Shown here: positions 49,452 to 60,988 of the stretch, piece by piece
Layout: each line of letters opens with the position of its first letter
Numbering within the stretch: the first letter of the stretch is position 1
NCBI GenBank assembly: GCA_029204225.1
Contig: CM055094.1
Coordinates: 7,177,143 to 7,241,142, forward strand
DNA length: 64,000 nt
From: Diphasiastrum complanatum
Lineage: Eukaryota; Streptophyta; Lycopodiopsida; Lycopodiales; Lycopodiaceae
Direction: 5' to 3'
Position numbers and translations under genes: made by a program
Notes under the pieces: model-generated
What the model saw: the letters and a program-made list of their open reading frames with translations, nothing else
The model's database searches: none
Told to the model about the DNA's origin: nothing

Positions 49452-49917
49452 TGTTACATCCATGTCCTGTATAAGGGATTCGGAATAGTCCTTGACATGG
49501 ATATTTGGTTCTCCAGTAGTGTACGAGTTTATTAGTTACGCCTCGTCATTCCAGACTAGGCCAGAAATGGCCTAGATGTTCTAAATATGACATATGGAGC
49601 TAGTGCATGTGATTGACTGCTTTTAGTGCATGTAAAGAAGATCAAAAGCAATTGGTTGAGAATTGGCATCCTATATGGAATATTCCTAGTCTTTTGGGGC
49701 ATATATGTCTTGTAGGAACTCGCTCATCTACACAACCTATTTTCTAATTCCAATTGTCAGAATCCTCTCCTCTCTTGTATTTAGTCATTGTGGCTTGGGG
49801 GAGAAGTTGATTGGGATTTGACTTTTTGCTTCTACTTCGTCGGGTGGTTTGGCTCCACAATAGTCCTTTTGGCGCATGCAACAGGGTCTAGGAGATCTTC
49901 ACTTGGCGATCCTTACA
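49452..49917 (+). mobile_element. Chromovirus 3' LTR, 466 bp
   Basis: It begins TGTTACATCCATGTCC right after a polypurine tract and ends CCTTACA. It is homologous to the LTR at 29506-29995. Together with the gag at 38.4 kb and RNase H at 39.35 kb on the same strand, it probably closes one heavily interrupted element. Confidence 0.8.
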
Positions 49918-51400
49918 ATTACATCTCCCCTGCATGGGGGGTCTGGTTCTTAACCTCAATCCAGGGCTTAAAGGAACTCAACGGTTCTCAACTACGGCTA
50001 GTTCCTACAAAAGAGCAAAACCGCCAGTTCTACATGGGAAGTCACTTCTTGAAAAATAACATAGCTGTCAGTTAGGGTCTCTATAACCAAGTTGAGAACC
50101 AAAGAAGAACCAATACCCGACCAACAATGGTCCTTGCATACAATTTGCTCTTCAAATGAAGTCTTTACAAAGGATGGCCTTTTTTGCAAATTTCATTCTA
50201 GAATTTTCAATGTTGAATTCCAAGTAACGAATTTATATGATTATAGCTATCTACATTTCTCATATCAAATTTCAAGTAAGACATATATTAAAAAAGCTAG
50301 AGGATGATCTCAACTCAACATCCTAGATTTTAGATGGATCAAGGCCCTAGGACTCCACAAGTTCTTTCAACTTCCATGAAGTCCATACTCCATACCAAAA
50401 AAAAATTGAAGGCTAAAATTTGAAATTTTGAATGTTGGAAAGTTGGAGGTAAGTGTAACATTTACGAAAAATGGATTACTGAAAGTTGGGAATTGAAGTT
50501 GAAAGAAGCTGGAAGTTGGCAACTTGGCCCATCTTGTGGATGGCCCATCGCTCAAAATTCAAATTTTGGGCCACCTTCTTGTGGATGGCCCATCTTAAAG
50601 TGACAAGTCTTTGAATTTTGAAGTTGGTAAATTGCATTTTCCAATATCATTGTATTAAATTTTGAATTATGACACTTGCAAAGATTCAAGTTTTGAAGGA
50701 TGTATCATCTATTGCTTATAGCTTATACAAGTACATTACTTAATTCATGGCATTTAAAATAAATATAGCATGTCAACAAGACGATTTTATGGACGCCAAT
50801 GTTGACGGCTTGTCCAAATACATCCGAATTGAGTCTTGAAGCCCATGACGTGTGTCAAGTTTCAACACTGAAGGCATGTGACGTATTTATTTAGTAAATT
50901 CATAAGCTCTAAATAAATCAATTTGTAAGATTTATGATATTCTAAAGTCAATGAATCATCTTTCATTTATGTAGTCAATCCTAACATGCAAGTTTCGTGA
51001 CATCATCGATATCATAGGTTATTCTAACATTATTTTCATACAAATTGAAAAAAAATTCTATATATGGACAGTGGAGTTAAGAACTAAGTAGCGCCTATAT
51101 GTTCTAACTTCTATGTTAACCCAAATAGTGGAAAAGCATATGACCATGCTTCATTCCTAGATGTATTCTTCATTCTAGATGTATTTTTCATTCATAAATG
51201 TTTACCTTTAATCATAGAAGTAGAAAAAAGAGAATTTGAGAAACATTTAATGTTATCTTCCAAAGTATGGAAAGAAATTTCCTGTTTTTATTAATAAAAG
51301 ATGGGAAAACCCATTAGAGTACAAATGAATGCATGTTGAAAGCGTAAAGGCCATAAGGCGAATTGAGATACTGTACAACTATAACAAAGCAACAATCTCA
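49918..51400. other. Intergenic DNA
   Basis: No gene recognised. GGATGGCCCATC recurs at about 50534 and 50583 in a short local duplication. Confidence 0.5.
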
Positions 51401-51408
51401 CAGAGTAT

Positions 51409-52634
51409 CTACATAAAGCCTACTGCTTGGTTTAAGTCACTAGTTAAGACAGTTGGAAGTTTAGGTAGTGCAAGAAGCTGTGAAGCAGCCGTTCTTGCAA
51501 CTACGGCACGTCGAAGTATTGCAAGTGCCTGAGTGCGTTGTAAAGTCATAGAAACTCGTTGGCGATAATAAGCCGTAAGGATAGATAAAGGTGAGGCACC
51601 ACGTCCTTGGAGTTTCGCTGCAAAACCTGCACAAGATGATAGAAAATCATCGAATTTCTTATGCAGACACCCATATGTTTCCAAAGCAAAAGGAATAAAG
51701 TCTTCTCCAGGAGTGCGATGTGAATAATCTCGCTCTTTATCTAGAGCTGCATGAGAAGCAACGGCACCCTGAGTAGTTGAAGCACGACGAAGGAGGTCAG
51801 GCCGCGAAGGATCAGCAAAAACAACATCCCCAAGCGTGCGAATCCCCTCGCGCGAAAGAACAAGATCAACTCGACGCTGAGGCGACTGTGAATCAGACAC
51901 AGGCAAGACATGGGTCTGCTCCCGGACAACATGAAAGCCGCACTCATGTGCAATAGATGCCAATATGTCACAAATGGAATCATGAGTCGCAGTGCGCTCT
52001 CCCCCAGAAGGGCAACGCATGAGATGAGTGCCAATAGGATCAAGAGGGTGACCACAGGAACATTTTGTCAAACCTGCCAGCACTGGATGAGGGAGACCCA
52101 ACCTGACCCGAAGAGCGGTGAGAAACAACTCAGAAGAAAGGCGCAAGTGTGGAACAACAGGGCGCGCAACAGGCCAAGCACAACACCCGGGCCTGCACAT
52201 GACATAAGGCGAGCCCGAGTCTCATCGGAAGGTGAATCACTGAGAAGCTGAGTGAAAGCATACGAATGGAAGCGCTCCAAAAGATACTTTTGAAAATGAG
52301 CACGCTGATGGCTAAGCAAAGTCTCAAAGGGAGGCAAAGAAGCTCGCACAGGTGGAGGGATGAGATCCTTGGCCGCACGGAGATGTTGTTGGAAAGGAAG
52401 AATGCCCGTTTCCACATGAGCTACTGAATCAAGAAGAATGGGCTTGTTGTCCTGCTGAAACCGAGAGATAAGTGCAGAGGCAACAAGGGCCCAACTTCCC
52501 GTAAAAGCAGCTGGAGCAATAGAAGCTGTGCAAGTAAGACTAACACCTCCGGACGAAGCGAGAAGAGAGACTTGTCGCTTAACAAACTGACCATTGGAAA
52601 TACGAAAGGATTCTGAACCCATCAAGCGACCCAA
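51409..52634 (-). pseudogene. Non-LTR retrotransposon C-terminus with restriction-like endonuclease
   Basis: Reading leftward from about 52634, a frame of about 150 codons ends in RARLMSCAGPG. A frameshift near 52185 leads into a second frame of about 260 codons that runs to a natural-looking end at 51409. The second frame contains LRLGLPHP-like VRLGLPHPVLAGL, then a zinc-knuckle CSCGHPLDPIGTHLMRC (C-x-C-x8-H-x3-C type). Then come HDSICDILASIAHECGFHVV, RRVDLVLSREGIRTLGDVVF (fits a PD-(D/E)xK-type core) and YRQRVSMTLQRTQALAILRR. This order of CCHC knuckle then endonuclease is that of R2/CRE/Dualen-like non-LTR elements. RT is absent, consistent with 5' truncation. The GC content is higher than in the surroundings. 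Confidence 0.6.
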
Positions 52635-52639
52635 AATAT

Positions 52640-54360
52640 CTGATAAAGATATCGAAATCCTGCAGCAAAGCCAAACAATGGGAGGACAAACAATGGTAGC
52701 AAATAGATGGATTGGAAAAAGGAAGATCAGAAAGAAAGCAACTGCTAGATGGTTACCAAGGGGGGGTCGTGAGTGGGGTGGATTCTATTATGAGGCCCTT
52801 CTGCGTGGGGAGTTGAATGGGACATGGGTGGAACTGCAAGACAAGGCCCTTTTCTAATGTAATATCATTTGTGAAAATTTTCACTCAATATTTGTTCTAT
52901 GTCTTTATGACAATTTTAAGTTTTGGGACAAATCTTTCAAATAGAAGGTTGTTGCAAAATTTTGCACAAATTGCATTCAAGGATGACGTATATCAAAAGT
53001 ACAAAGAAAAATCAAACAAATGATGTTGCGACGATGCGATAAGCAATCTCAAGATAGCTTCTAGTGAGTGGTCCTCCTTTGTGGTGCTCCCAAAGGATCT
53101 GAAAGTTTGCTATAATAGGCAATCCACTGTGGTAGGAGAGTACTAGAGCCTTGTGGCAGATAGTCATTGGGGGGCAACACCTTTACAACTACTACACTCA
53201 ACTTCTAGATTTTAGCCACAAAGAATGGGGGGTGGTCCCTTGGCTCTAGGCCGTAGTCCCCGACGGGCAAGGTGGCCGTCGTGCTGGCGTGATGCCCTTC
53301 AAAGCTTGCCCGTCAGGGTGACGCCAACACCCTCCCATGCATGACTCATGACCTATCTCCCACGAAGAGTCCACCCCATGACGTGCCCGATGCAGCAAGA
53401 AAGGCCTACGGAAGTAGGGCCTATGTCTGTTGACGGGCTCGCCTCTTCAAGGCGACGGCCACCGCCCACCCTCTCTCCCTCGAATCTTCAGAGCATGGCG
53501 GAGGAAGAAAGAGCCAGGACAGGAGGAAGCGGGGGAGAAAGCAAAGCAGCGTAGCAGGAGGAAAAGTAGAGGAAAAGGAAAGGAAAGCAGGATCTATTGA
53601 GATGGGGTCAGATGGCGGATGGTGCATCTCATCAGCGGCTCAGCTTCTGCTTGTATTTTTTTTGTCTCTCAGGCGATGTTCTCAAAGCTGCGTTGTCACT
53701 GTCGGTGTCAAGAGTTGGATGGGTGCGGAAAGTTGCAACTGTGCAAGTGCATCATGTCGTCATCTGCTTCCAATCGCCTGGCACTGTGGTTTTTTTCCTT
53801 GCTCGTGCAGGACGTCTGAGGTGTACCCTATGACTGTGAGGCCTCGTACTACCTAGCTGATGAAGTCGAGCTTGCATCACCTTTTCTTCGTTGTTGCCCT
53901 TGGCCTGCTCACGGATTGTGGCGTGATTATCTAGCATCTTCTCGAGCCTCGACGTAAGCATAGAAAATTGCTTATCTAAATGCTGAACAATTCACTTCAT
54001 AACTTATCAAATAACTTGCGAGATAAATATATTAATGTCTCAGTAAGTTTAATCTTCCGAGATAAGCATGATAACATCATGAATGTAAAGCCTCAGGAAG
54101 TTTAATCTTTTGAACATCCGAGTAAGCATAATCTTTCGCGTCTCAATAAGTTTAATCTTTTGAACATCTGAGCGAGTCTTTCGAGATAATCCTATGATTT
54201 TGATGGTGTTTAACTCAACTGTACGACGGGTTCAAGGGAGATATTTTTCAAATCTTGATGATTGCTCGGGTAAATAATACATGCTGAGCTGTTTCAATTC
54301 TTTACGGCGTAATATGCATGATTGAATTTCTCGTTCAGCATTGACGCAGATTATTGCCTA
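52640..54360. other. Intergenic DNA with a GC-rich island
   Basis: A plus-strand frame to 52857 (ending VELQDKALF) resembles nothing I know. 53220-53620 is GC-rich and holds an inverted pair CCGACGGGCAAG / CTTGCCCGTCAGG (53258-53315). No further gene is supported. Confidence 0.45.
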
Positions 54361-54363
54361 TGC

Positions 54364-54370
54364 TATAAAG
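54364..54370 (+). promoter_or_regulatory. TATA box candidate of the glutaredoxin gene
   Basis: TATAAAG lies 256 bp upstream of the chosen ATG and is followed by a CT-containing start region. This would give a 5' leader of about 225 nt. Assignment by position and sequence only. Confidence 0.5.
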
Positions 54371-54619
54371 AAGACGTTCTCCTGTAAACTAAGTCTGAAG
54401 ACTCACAGGGATTTCATTCCTTGTAGTTCGTGAACGTAATTTCTTACGCACATATGTCAATTGAAACTTGCACTCAAAAAGAGTGCGTCGGAAGCAGCCG
54501 CATGACAATTGTGCCGTGTAATCATCGGTAGTCAGCTATATTGTAACCTTGGCAGCAGCTCAACATAATAATTATTTCTGAGCGTCAGGTGCGTTTAGGA
54601 GAGTAACTTGAAGGATCTG

Positions 54620-55033
54620 ATGAGCAACTTGATGGAGGCCTCACAAACACAAACATCGTTTCTGGCCCCCCTGATTGATTCAGCTGTATATAGAAACAGT
54701 ATATTGAAGCAGTCCAAAGCATTAAAAGAGGTTGAGAAAGCTGCTTCTGAGAAGGCTGTTGTTATTTATAGTGTAAGCACATGTTGCCTCTGCCATGCTG
54801 TGAAGCGTCTGTTTTGTAGTCTAGGAGTTGCCCCTGCAATTTACGAGATAGACCAGGAGCACGATGGGCCTGAAATTGAGAGAGCTCTTCAGAGAATCGC
54901 TGGTGGTGGTCAACCGATACCCGCCGTTTTCATAGGCAGCAGATATGTTGGTGGTTTGGATCAATTGATCGCCGCACACATCTGTGGAGCACTAGTGCCT
55001 CGGCTTAAGGAGGCTGGTGCTCTTTGGTTGTAA
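54620..55033 (+). CDS. CC-type (ROXY-like) glutaredoxin, 137 aa, intronless
   Basis: A small thiol-disulphide oxidoreductase of the land-plant CC class, which uses glutathione and, in known members, acts with TGA bZIP factors. The active site is CCLC in YSVSTCCLCHAVKRLF (about residues 54-70). The cis-Pro region is PIPAVFIG and the glutathione-contact GG follows in GSRYVGGLDQL. The C-terminus AGALWL matches the ALWL end typical of ROXY proteins that recruit TOPLESS co-repressors. I start at ATG 54620 (MSNLMEAS); a second ATG lies at 54632. The first ~45 residues are longer and less conserved than in many members. The gene is complete and stop-free, in contrast to the surrounding pseudogenes. 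Confidence 0.92.
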   Translation: MSNLMEASQTQTSFLAPLIDSAVYRNSILKQSKALKEVEKAASEKAVVIYSVSTCCLCHAVKRLFCSLGVAPAIYEIDQEHDGPEIERALQRIAGGGQPIPAVFIGSRYVGGLDQLIAAHICGALVPRLKEAGALWL

Positions 55034-57500
55034 CGTTACATACTAATACAGTTCCACCCTGCGAAAGCTCTATACTATCGTATGACTTGCAAGGTTATGA
55101 TAGAAAGCTTAGCATAGTGCATGTACTACATGTCTAAGAACATGTTATGAATCTAAGGATCTTGCTATTTGAGAAAAACGAATCTGGAACTTCGCAGACC
55201 TAGTGTGGCTGCGACACAGCAGGAATAGCGGACAACTATGTTGTGGGAATTTGTCCACATAAAATCTTTAATAGATTGCTGAAGAAATTTTGTGTGTTTA
55301 AAAGTGGACATGGTTACAATTAGTGTCCTCACGATCAGTCATGTGAATTTGTTGAGATAACCTATGTCGAGCCTTCATTGGAATTCAGTCTTCAGTTCAT
55401 AATTCTGAGTGTTTATTGGAATTCAGTCTACAGTTTAGGAAAGAATTATGATTTTTTTTTATGATGTGATTATAATGAATTGATTTTTCTAGCATTTATA
55501 GCTTGAATCGTATGCCCTGGCTCATATATTAAATATCTACCGACCGACTACTTTTTCGTATATCAATACATTTTGCGAAGTTAAAGCGTGAAACAGCTGT
55601 CCAGGATCTTGGAATTCTCAGATCGACCACAATTTGTTTCACCTTCAAAAGTACCTATTCCTTTCTTCGCTGCATTTAGGCCCAGACAGCACGGCAAAGT
55701 GTAGCTATAAGCTTCCAGATCCATTCATTGAAGGGAGCCACATGCCGTATCACACTTCATCCAAACGTAATCATTCGTATATGTAATATGTCTGAGCCAT
55801 TGAAAATATTCATTTCAAAACTTGTGATACATGGATCTATCGGATTTTCAAATTAGTTCAATCAACTAAAAGTTATCTTCGAGAAATTGCTCGGTTACTA
55901 TCTATCAGATCCTATTGAATTGTACAATGATCCAAAGTAAACGATTCATTATTGAAGGTTGAAGGATCATGGCCTCGCACTCATTGCATATGAATCATAA
56001 ACCAATTGTACGGCGGGAAAGCCACCTGTAGTCTCAGGTATGACTGATGCGGGGCCCTGATAGTGATTTTGGATTTGCGATTAGTGACTTGACTCACCCA
56101 GTAGTTGCCGTAAATTGTAGCTTCGCTCGTGTCTTCATGGAGATTCCTTCAATGTGATTTCTAAAGATGAGCAAGTCTAAACTTTTCTAGAGATATTGAA
56201 ACTAAGTTTTTTAGAGGCACGTTTCAGTTTTTTGGGTGGCTAATCTTGCGGAATAGAGCGAGCATCTTGAGAATTGCCCCTCCTTCGTCCCTTACTAGAT
56301 TACGCCTGAGTCTGCGGCCTCCCTCACCCCCTCGTCCCTTACCAGCAAGATCAGATTACCCCTGACACACGCCACTCTTCGCCCTGTGTCCAAAGGCTTT
56401 CAATCTTTCAAAGTTCCTCATCCCTTACTAACACGCAAAGCTTACATCTTCACATCCACTGGTGGTAGGCATTACCCAGCCAGCCTCCCTACCAGAACGC
56501 CACTTCAGCTTCCCCCAAAGCGGCTTTTCAATTTTATGGGTGCCAAAGTCATTGGAAAAGTTCACTCATTATTCATTCCCTTGTGGGAGCCTTTATGCCG
56601 TGTGGGACCAATCATTCCCTTGTGGAGATTCTTTTGGCCATGTAGACTGCAAGACTACCTTTGATCACTCTCAAATATCCACTACACTTTCAAGTGAGTT
56701 CTAATGGCATATGGCAAGCCGTATGCCATTCTTCATCACTCACAAGTCATTCTTTATGACATAGGTTCATCGTCATAACCTTGTATCCAGGACTATTTTA
56801 ACTAAAATTTGATAAAAACAATAAGTCATTTTTTATCACATACAAGTCATTGTTTATGATATATGTCATCTTTATGACATTCTTTATGACGTAAGTCATA
56901 TCCACATTTTGACTTCCTTAGGCTTCATTCTCAGGTCCTCTTTTGTAGAATTAGACTTGCTTCTCAAGAGCCACATGTCTATGGAAAAAATCAATGTTTT
57001 GGTGACCTAATAGATTGAATGGGACATTGGTTATATCCTAGTAGAAAGGTCAATAAAGGAATCCTTTCTCATTTTAAAGAATGATAGGGGCATATTACCC
57101 TTTTCAATGGCTGAAAATATTATATGGACCATGTTGTTGGCTTTTTATGGGCTGCAATTTTTTTGTAAAATTAACATCTTGCTTTAATTATGCATTTGTT
57201 TTACCCAATGGAAATGTAGGTAGATTACTTAGTGTAAAGGATGGGGAAACATCTCCCTCTTTCGCACATAATAAACTATATGGACCACACCTCACCATTT
57301 TATATTGAAGGAAATTTTCTTTGTAAATTTCCATTTGGATTTTTTATGGGAATGAATTGTAAAAACATTAGTTCTTGATTCATGAATCCAGCCTTTAAAA
57401 AAGCTTCACCTCAATGAGCTCTATACTCATATTTATTCTCTAAAATATCAAAGATATGAACTTAAGAACAATTGAGACACAATTGAGACTCTAAAATATC
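55034..57500. other. Downstream of glutaredoxin; no gene seen
   Basis: The first few hundred bases probably include the 3' UTR. Near 56280-56370 CTCGTCCCTTAC(C/T)AG...AGATTAC is duplicated. Near 56740-56910 TTTATGACAT/ACAAGTCATT words recur irregularly. No protein family recognised. Confidence 0.5.
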
Positions 57501-57529
57501 AAAGATATGTCAAAACTGGTGGCACTCCC

Positions 57530-58790
57530 ACGACTTATCGTGAGAACTGTATTTAGGACTTTGATTAGCCTCATGTTGGACTTTTATAAAGTGGTATTGG
57601 ACTTTCTCCATAAACTCCAGGCGCGACTCATTGAAATCTCATGCATGTGGAAAAAAACATTTATCCGCTCCAGACAACCAATTAGATGTCGTCCATGAAA
57701 TGAAATTTTGCTCCCAAGATCCACCCAACAAGGTCGCATGGTAGTACAGTCTGGCTAATGGTAGCTGATAAGGGACTTTATCTGATGCCATTGGTAGGTT
57801 TAGATCAAAGCATAATGTCGAAAAATAGTCGTCCCATCTCGTCGTAATAGATGCCAATGTAGCCAAGTCTTTCGCAAATATGGCTGACTATCTAACTGTT
57901 GGATCTGGTGAAAAAATGTATTCTTGTGCATAGGCTTGAAGGGCCCTATGGAAATCCACAAAAATATTCCAACTGATCCCCTGATGGATGATTGACCCGT
58001 TTGGTGTGTGGATGGTGATTTTATCCAAGGCCACACCACAATCTTTCCATCGGTTTCGTTGTGACATCGACACGTAGTATGGATCAACTCTTAATTGTCG
58101 TGGGCTTGCAACATAAATCCTTATGGAATCCGGAGTTTTCTTGAAAACTGTTCTTCGCCATGGGGGTTGCTCCCCCAAAGCTGGCAGCTTGTCCAATTCC
58201 TTGTTGGCTTCAATTTATGACAATTTAAACTTTATGACCCAACCACCTCTCGAAGAGTCATGGGGATGTTGCTTTAGAAAATTCTGGATCTCCTCTTCGA
58301 TGGTGACTGATATTTTAAACAATGGAGTGGCCGTACTTGTGGAAGGCCATACTTCTGTAGCTTGTGGCCTGGGATGGATCTTCTTCCATTTGTCCCATGC
58401 CCGAGTCATCTGGCCCCTGATTGTGAGGTGGTGGCGAAAAAGCTGGCATGATTGACATGGTGATTTGTGGAGTCGTTTGGAGGATCGTGGCCGCTGCTTG
58501 TTCATATTCTTTGATAATCATTTTTGCCTTGGTCAATTCTGATGCCGCTTTGCCCTTAAAGGAGTTGAACCTAACTTGGAAGTCGGAAAACACATGTTTA
58601 TAAGTCTCGAGCTTCCTCAGCAAATAGGTGATCTCGTTTTGTGAGACAAGATGATCTTCCACATGAGTATGAAGGATATTGTCCTGCTCTTCGGCCACTG
58701 CATCCAATTCTTTGAGAATCTGCTCCTTTTCCATTTGTGCCATATCTGCTTGACCCTACAATAGGTGAACTTGCTGCTTGTGGCATCTTG
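57530..58790 (-). pseudogene. Unrecognised coiled-coil gene, family X copy C
   Basis: Reading leftward: a coiled coil (58743-58480, with QMEKEQILKELDAVAEEQDN and KAASELTKAKMIIKEYEQAA), then a Pro-rich patch (MPAFSPPPHNQGPDD). A shifted frame follows with EEEIQNFLKQHPHDSSRGGW (near 58240-58300), then IRIYVASPRQLRVDPYYV and RWKDCGVALDKITIHT (58115-58000). Finally, in another frame, RWDDYFSTLCFDLN, MASDKVPYQLPLARLYYH, WEQNFISWTTSNWLSGADK and RLEFMEKV (57866-57595). The same blocks in the same order are in copy A, and the last one also in copy B. It lacks the N-terminal domain of copy A. At least three frame changes show decay. Function unknown. Confidence 0.6.
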
Positions 58791-59167
58791 GAAGGCTTTA
58801 TCGACTTCGTCCTGAGTAGTTGTTAGGGATTTCTATGCAAACTTAGAACACTGTTTGAACAACACTCACAGTCAAGCACAACACTCACAATGTCTTACAA
58901 AGAGATGCTATAGAATCTTTTACAAAGGGCTGCTGCTTGTGACCCGTGGATTCTGGTGATGCACTTGGTTTAGTCAATAACCTTGCGCGAGTGATCCAGA
59001 CCATGATAGATGAGAAGACCGTTACTACATCTATACTACACTTGCTACCCTTAGAAATATCTAATTAGGTTTTAGGGATGACACCATTAAGGCTCATGAG
59101 ACTATTCGCCCATAGAGTCACGTTTGTGAATATTCTAGATTCTAGAAGGTATCAAAAGCGTATACTC

Positions 59168-59567
59168 GAATTGCCAAAAATATAGCTTAATAAGGTCCCA
59201 AAATTAGCTTAATAAGGTCCCAAAATTATAGTAGAGGCACAAATGACCACTATGAATATTTGAGGTCGTGCTAATTTTGAGTTTTAAGAGATCTCGAAGC
59301 TTCTCTTTGAGAGCTTTCTTGATGGAGAAAGTGGTTCATGTGCCTATAATCACATGAGAGCTATGATCATGCTCTAGCTACAAGACTCTATCCTTTTAAT
59401 GATCTCCATTCAATAATAATGGAACCTTATTTTTCCTAATTTGGTGAAGTTTTGTTACATTTATCTAGTTTTTTTTTTTTTTTTGGCTTATTTTCTTGAT
59501 TTCTTGCAGTTCCATTATGATTTGATGTTAATGAATGGATTAGATGTTTGAATACCAAGGTTGGCAC
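59168..59567 (+). mobile_element. 5' LTR remnant
   Basis: It matches the 3' LTR from GAATTGCCAAAAATATAG onward, but lacks the first ~40 bp and an internal ~110 bp. A 22-bp AGCTTAATAAGGTCCCAAAA unit is doubled at 59184-59227. The TATA box of the 3' LTR (CTATAAATA) is CTATGAATA here, so this promoter is probably damaged. The end is TTGGCA just before the primer-binding site. Confidence 0.7.
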
Positions 59568-59578
59568 ATGAAAATTTT

Positions 59579-59590
59579 TGTATCAGAGCA
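59579..59590 (+). promoter_or_regulatory. Degenerate primer-binding site
   Basis: TGTATCAGAGCA is the initiator Met-tRNA complement with one change (TGT for TGG). It lies about 12 bp after the LTR end. Confidence 0.65.
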
Positions 59591-59599
59591 TTAGATCCT

Positions 59600-60985
59600 T
59601 TTCCCATCAGATTTGGTGGTTTTTGTTAAGTTTGGTAGAGTTTCTTGTTCTTGTTTTCTTGTTTTTTTCAATTTCCAACAAGTTTTGATTCAATTTTTGA
59701 CCATTTAGTCCTCATTTTTTTTTGGTGTATTTTCTTGTTTTAGATTAGTAGATCTCTCTTTTAGGTTTCTAGAGGTACTAAACGTTTCTGATTTGGAGCT
59801 ATAATGACCAAGTTATGGCCTTTTTAGTGATTTCATTCCAATTTTAGCTAGGTAAGTTTTTGCAGTCTGTTTTTCTTCATTTTTAGCTGTACTTTTGGCC
59901 GAAGTTTGTGATTGTAAATTTATAGGATTGTAGATCTCAGTCTTAGCTTGAATATGAGCCAATTTCCAGCCAATTTGGTTGAGAATTGACAAAGTTATTG
60001 CAATTCTTGTGGAAGAGGTTAAATCTTAGTTTTGTTAGGAGATTTGGAAGAGAATCACTTCAACTTCTCATTTGTGAAGTTTTGTTTCTTTTTAAAAAAA
60101 ATTCAATTTATTCATTTTGAAGTTTCGCAGGTTTATTTAAAAAAGAAAAATCTGACCTAAACCTACACTCTCACAACCCTAACCCTAAGCTCACAATTTC
60201 AGGCACATAAAAAAAGTGCGAAAAATAAGAAAAATATGCTGCCAAATTATGGGTTCTTAACATTTAAAAAAAACAAAACCTAACCCTAAACCTAACTCCC
60301 ACCCGAACCTCCTCCGCTGCATCTCTCTCTCCTATGATCTTGATGCCCTACGTCCTTTTTGGCCCCTCTCTCACGGCTCCACCACCTACGCCCTATCCTC
60401 TGTCGACGCTTCTTCCGCGCCACGGGTACCCACGCCCAACAAAATGTTTTAAAAAATTGAAAAAAAAATCTTTTACAACACTTATTTTTGTTGAGCACAG
60501 GTTTTGCTCCAATAACCGTTAAAATAATTTTGTGGTCATTTTAATTTTTTTTTTAACTGTTTCCTTTTATTTTCTATGAGCCCATCAATGTTTTGTGAAT
60601 CCAAACTCGTTTTTTTTAATAGGCCCTATATCTAATTTCCTCTATTTTACATTTTTGAAGCTCTATATCTTTTCCGTTTGATGTCGGAATTTAGTGTTGT
60701 TAGAACAAAAAGTGGTCAGTTCATTGAGTTGAATCACATGAAAAACATTTCCGTCATCATTAATTATTTTATTATTATTATTTTTAGGACCTTTTCTCCC
60801 AAGTTGTTTACATTTTTTTTTTTTGAACTGTCATATCTTCTCTGTTTGACCTCAGATTTCGACGCAATAGAAAACAAAATTGATCATTATTATGTTGAGA
60901 TTGACATGATAGCAGTGGTATAAAAGCCAAAACCGATCAATGAAATAAAGTTGACATTTTGCCAAAAGCTATTGTTGTTCCCTGA
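59600..60985 (+). other. Untranslated leader of the Ty3-type element
   Basis: T-rich non-coding DNA with no supported protein. Two short CCTAACCCTAAA-like runs (60177-60195 and 60280-60292) are too short and imperfect to be telomeric. Confidence 0.5.
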
Positions 60986-60988
60986 ATC

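Noticed and set aside
29506-49917. One 20-kb chromovirus carrying kelch exons as cargo
   Set aside because: The exons keep introns and continue a gene that starts outside the element; two separate insertions of one family explain the data more simply.
52594-52857. Plus-strand frame beside the non-LTR remnant
   Set aside because: Its first part is antisense to the retroelement frame and the rest matches no family.
60177-60292. Telomere-like CCTAAACC runs
   Set aside because: Only two or three imperfect units; too short for an interstitial telomeric array.
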